A DNA stretch of 7,356 nt, from positions 1 to 7,356 of the forward strand of contig JBGPBY010000372.1 in assembly GCA_041481485.1 (NCBI GenBank), read 5' to 3'. Shown here piece by piece: positions 7,084 through 7,356 of this stretch (its first letter is position 1; each line of letters starts with the position of its first letter). The notes under the pieces were generated by a model that was not told where the DNA came from, did no database searches, and saw only the letters and a list, made by a program, of their open reading frames with translations. The stretch is from JBGPBY01 sp041481485. Lineage in GTDB: Bacteria > Acidobacteriota > Terriglobia > 20CM-2-55-15. The position numbers and the translations under genes were made by a program.

Positions 7084-7098
7084 ATTGCCTGAGGCAAT
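7084..7098. promoter_or_regulatory. Palindromic candidate operator ATTGCCT-G-AGGCAAT
   Basis: A perfect 7-bp inverted repeat around a single central G lies 2 bp upstream of the -35 of the candidate DUF3857 promoter. Symmetry and position suit a dimeric regulator or activator site. I cannot name the regulator. It could also fold as an RNA hairpin at the end of the upstream gene, but the single-base centre makes a short stem poor and there is no U-run. Confidence 0.35.
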
Positions 7099-7129
7099 CG
7101 TATGCTGAATGCCGCCAACGCCTTGTCCC

Positions 7130-7149
7130 CCAATCCTTACCACGATTGG
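7130..7149 (-). terminator. Weak hairpin after the upstream partial gene
   Basis: CCAATC and GATTGG form a 6-bp stem with an 8-nt loop, starting 10 nt after the stop codon of the partial gene. No U-run follows on the minus strand, so intrinsic termination is doubtful. The location between two genes is the main support. Confidence 0.2.
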
Positions 7150-7158
7150 AACTGCCCT

Positions 7159-7356
7159 TTACGGTAAATTCACTAAGGTGAAGTTCGATGTTCCGCGCGA
7201 GTTCCGCACCTGAATACTCACAACTCCCGTGAAGCTGTGGTCGAAGGTGAACGGCACACGGAGCTGGGCGGCCCCGCCGAATGTCACGTCTGTGGAATAC
7301 CAGTTGGTGAACAGACTCTGAACATCAAATGTCAGCGTTGAACCGGCTGCCGTGCA
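7159..7356 (-). CDS. C-terminus of a beta-rich, probably secreted protein
   Basis: An open frame enters at the window edge and runs 65 codons to a TAA at 7161-7159; the 5' part lies outside. The visible residues are rich in Ser, Thr, Val and Phe, with alternating polar and hydrophobic strands (for example STLTFDV, RVPFTF, GVVSIQVRN, FTLVNLP). This is typical of an Ig-like or other beta-sandwich domain in an extracellular protein. I do not recognise a specific family. The coding evidence is the clean frame, strand-like periodicity and position directly upstream of the next promoter in the same orientation. A 170-nt gap with its own candidate promoter suggests it is not in the same transcription unit as the DUF3857 genes. 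Confidence 0.7.
   Translation of the reverse strand, partial: CTAAGSTLTFDVQSLFTNWYSTDVTFGGAAQLRVPFTFDHSFTGVVSIQVRNSRGTSNFTLVNLP

Overview
All genes in this window lie on the minus strand, so transcription runs from high to low coordinates. The only partner on the plus strand is antisense ORF shadow. Likely source: an Acidobacteriota-like soil bacterium, with moderate to low confidence. This rests on tandem secreted DUF3857/transglutaminase-like proteins, a beta-rich secreted C-terminus of a type common in that phylum, moderately GC-rich coding sequence, and an actinobacterial/archaeal-style ValS under T-box control. No taxonomic marker gene is present, so this is inference.

Layout in the direction of transcription. 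(1) 7356-7159: the last 65 codons of a beta-strand-rich, probably secreted protein. (2) 7158-6989: intergenic region with a weak hairpin, a perfect 7-1-7 palindrome and a candidate sigma70-type promoter. (3) 6988-4961: a secreted DUF3857 protein whose transglutaminase-like core has lost the whole Cys-His-Asp triad. (4) 4960-4848: a gap holding four tandem 15-bp repeats and a possible 34-codon ORF that ends in an ATGA overlap with the next gene. (5) 4847-2850: a second secreted DUF3857 protein, this one with an intact Cys-His-Asp triad. (6) 2849-2675: a short gap into which a 113-bp, almost completely palindromic MITE-like element has inserted, flanked by an 8-bp target duplication. (7) 2674-2365: promoter and complete class I T-box leader with a GUC (Val) specifier, antiterminator and strong terminator. 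(8) 2299-1: valS, open to the window edge with its C-terminus missing.

Two units are visible. The first is a probable envelope operon pairing a catalytically dead and a catalytically competent transglutaminase-like paralogue. The second is a valine-responsive valS transcription unit, in which uncharged tRNA-Val should stabilise the antiterminator and allow read-through into valS. The most unusual points are the dead/live paralogue pair, the T-box whose UGGN bulge (UGGC) does not fit the usual A73 discriminator of tRNA-Val, the palindromic element sitting about 15 bp upstream of the valS promoter, and the in-frame 15-bp repeats at the translation start of the second DUF3857 gene. I see no defence system, CRISPR array, tRNA, rRNA or complete transposase.
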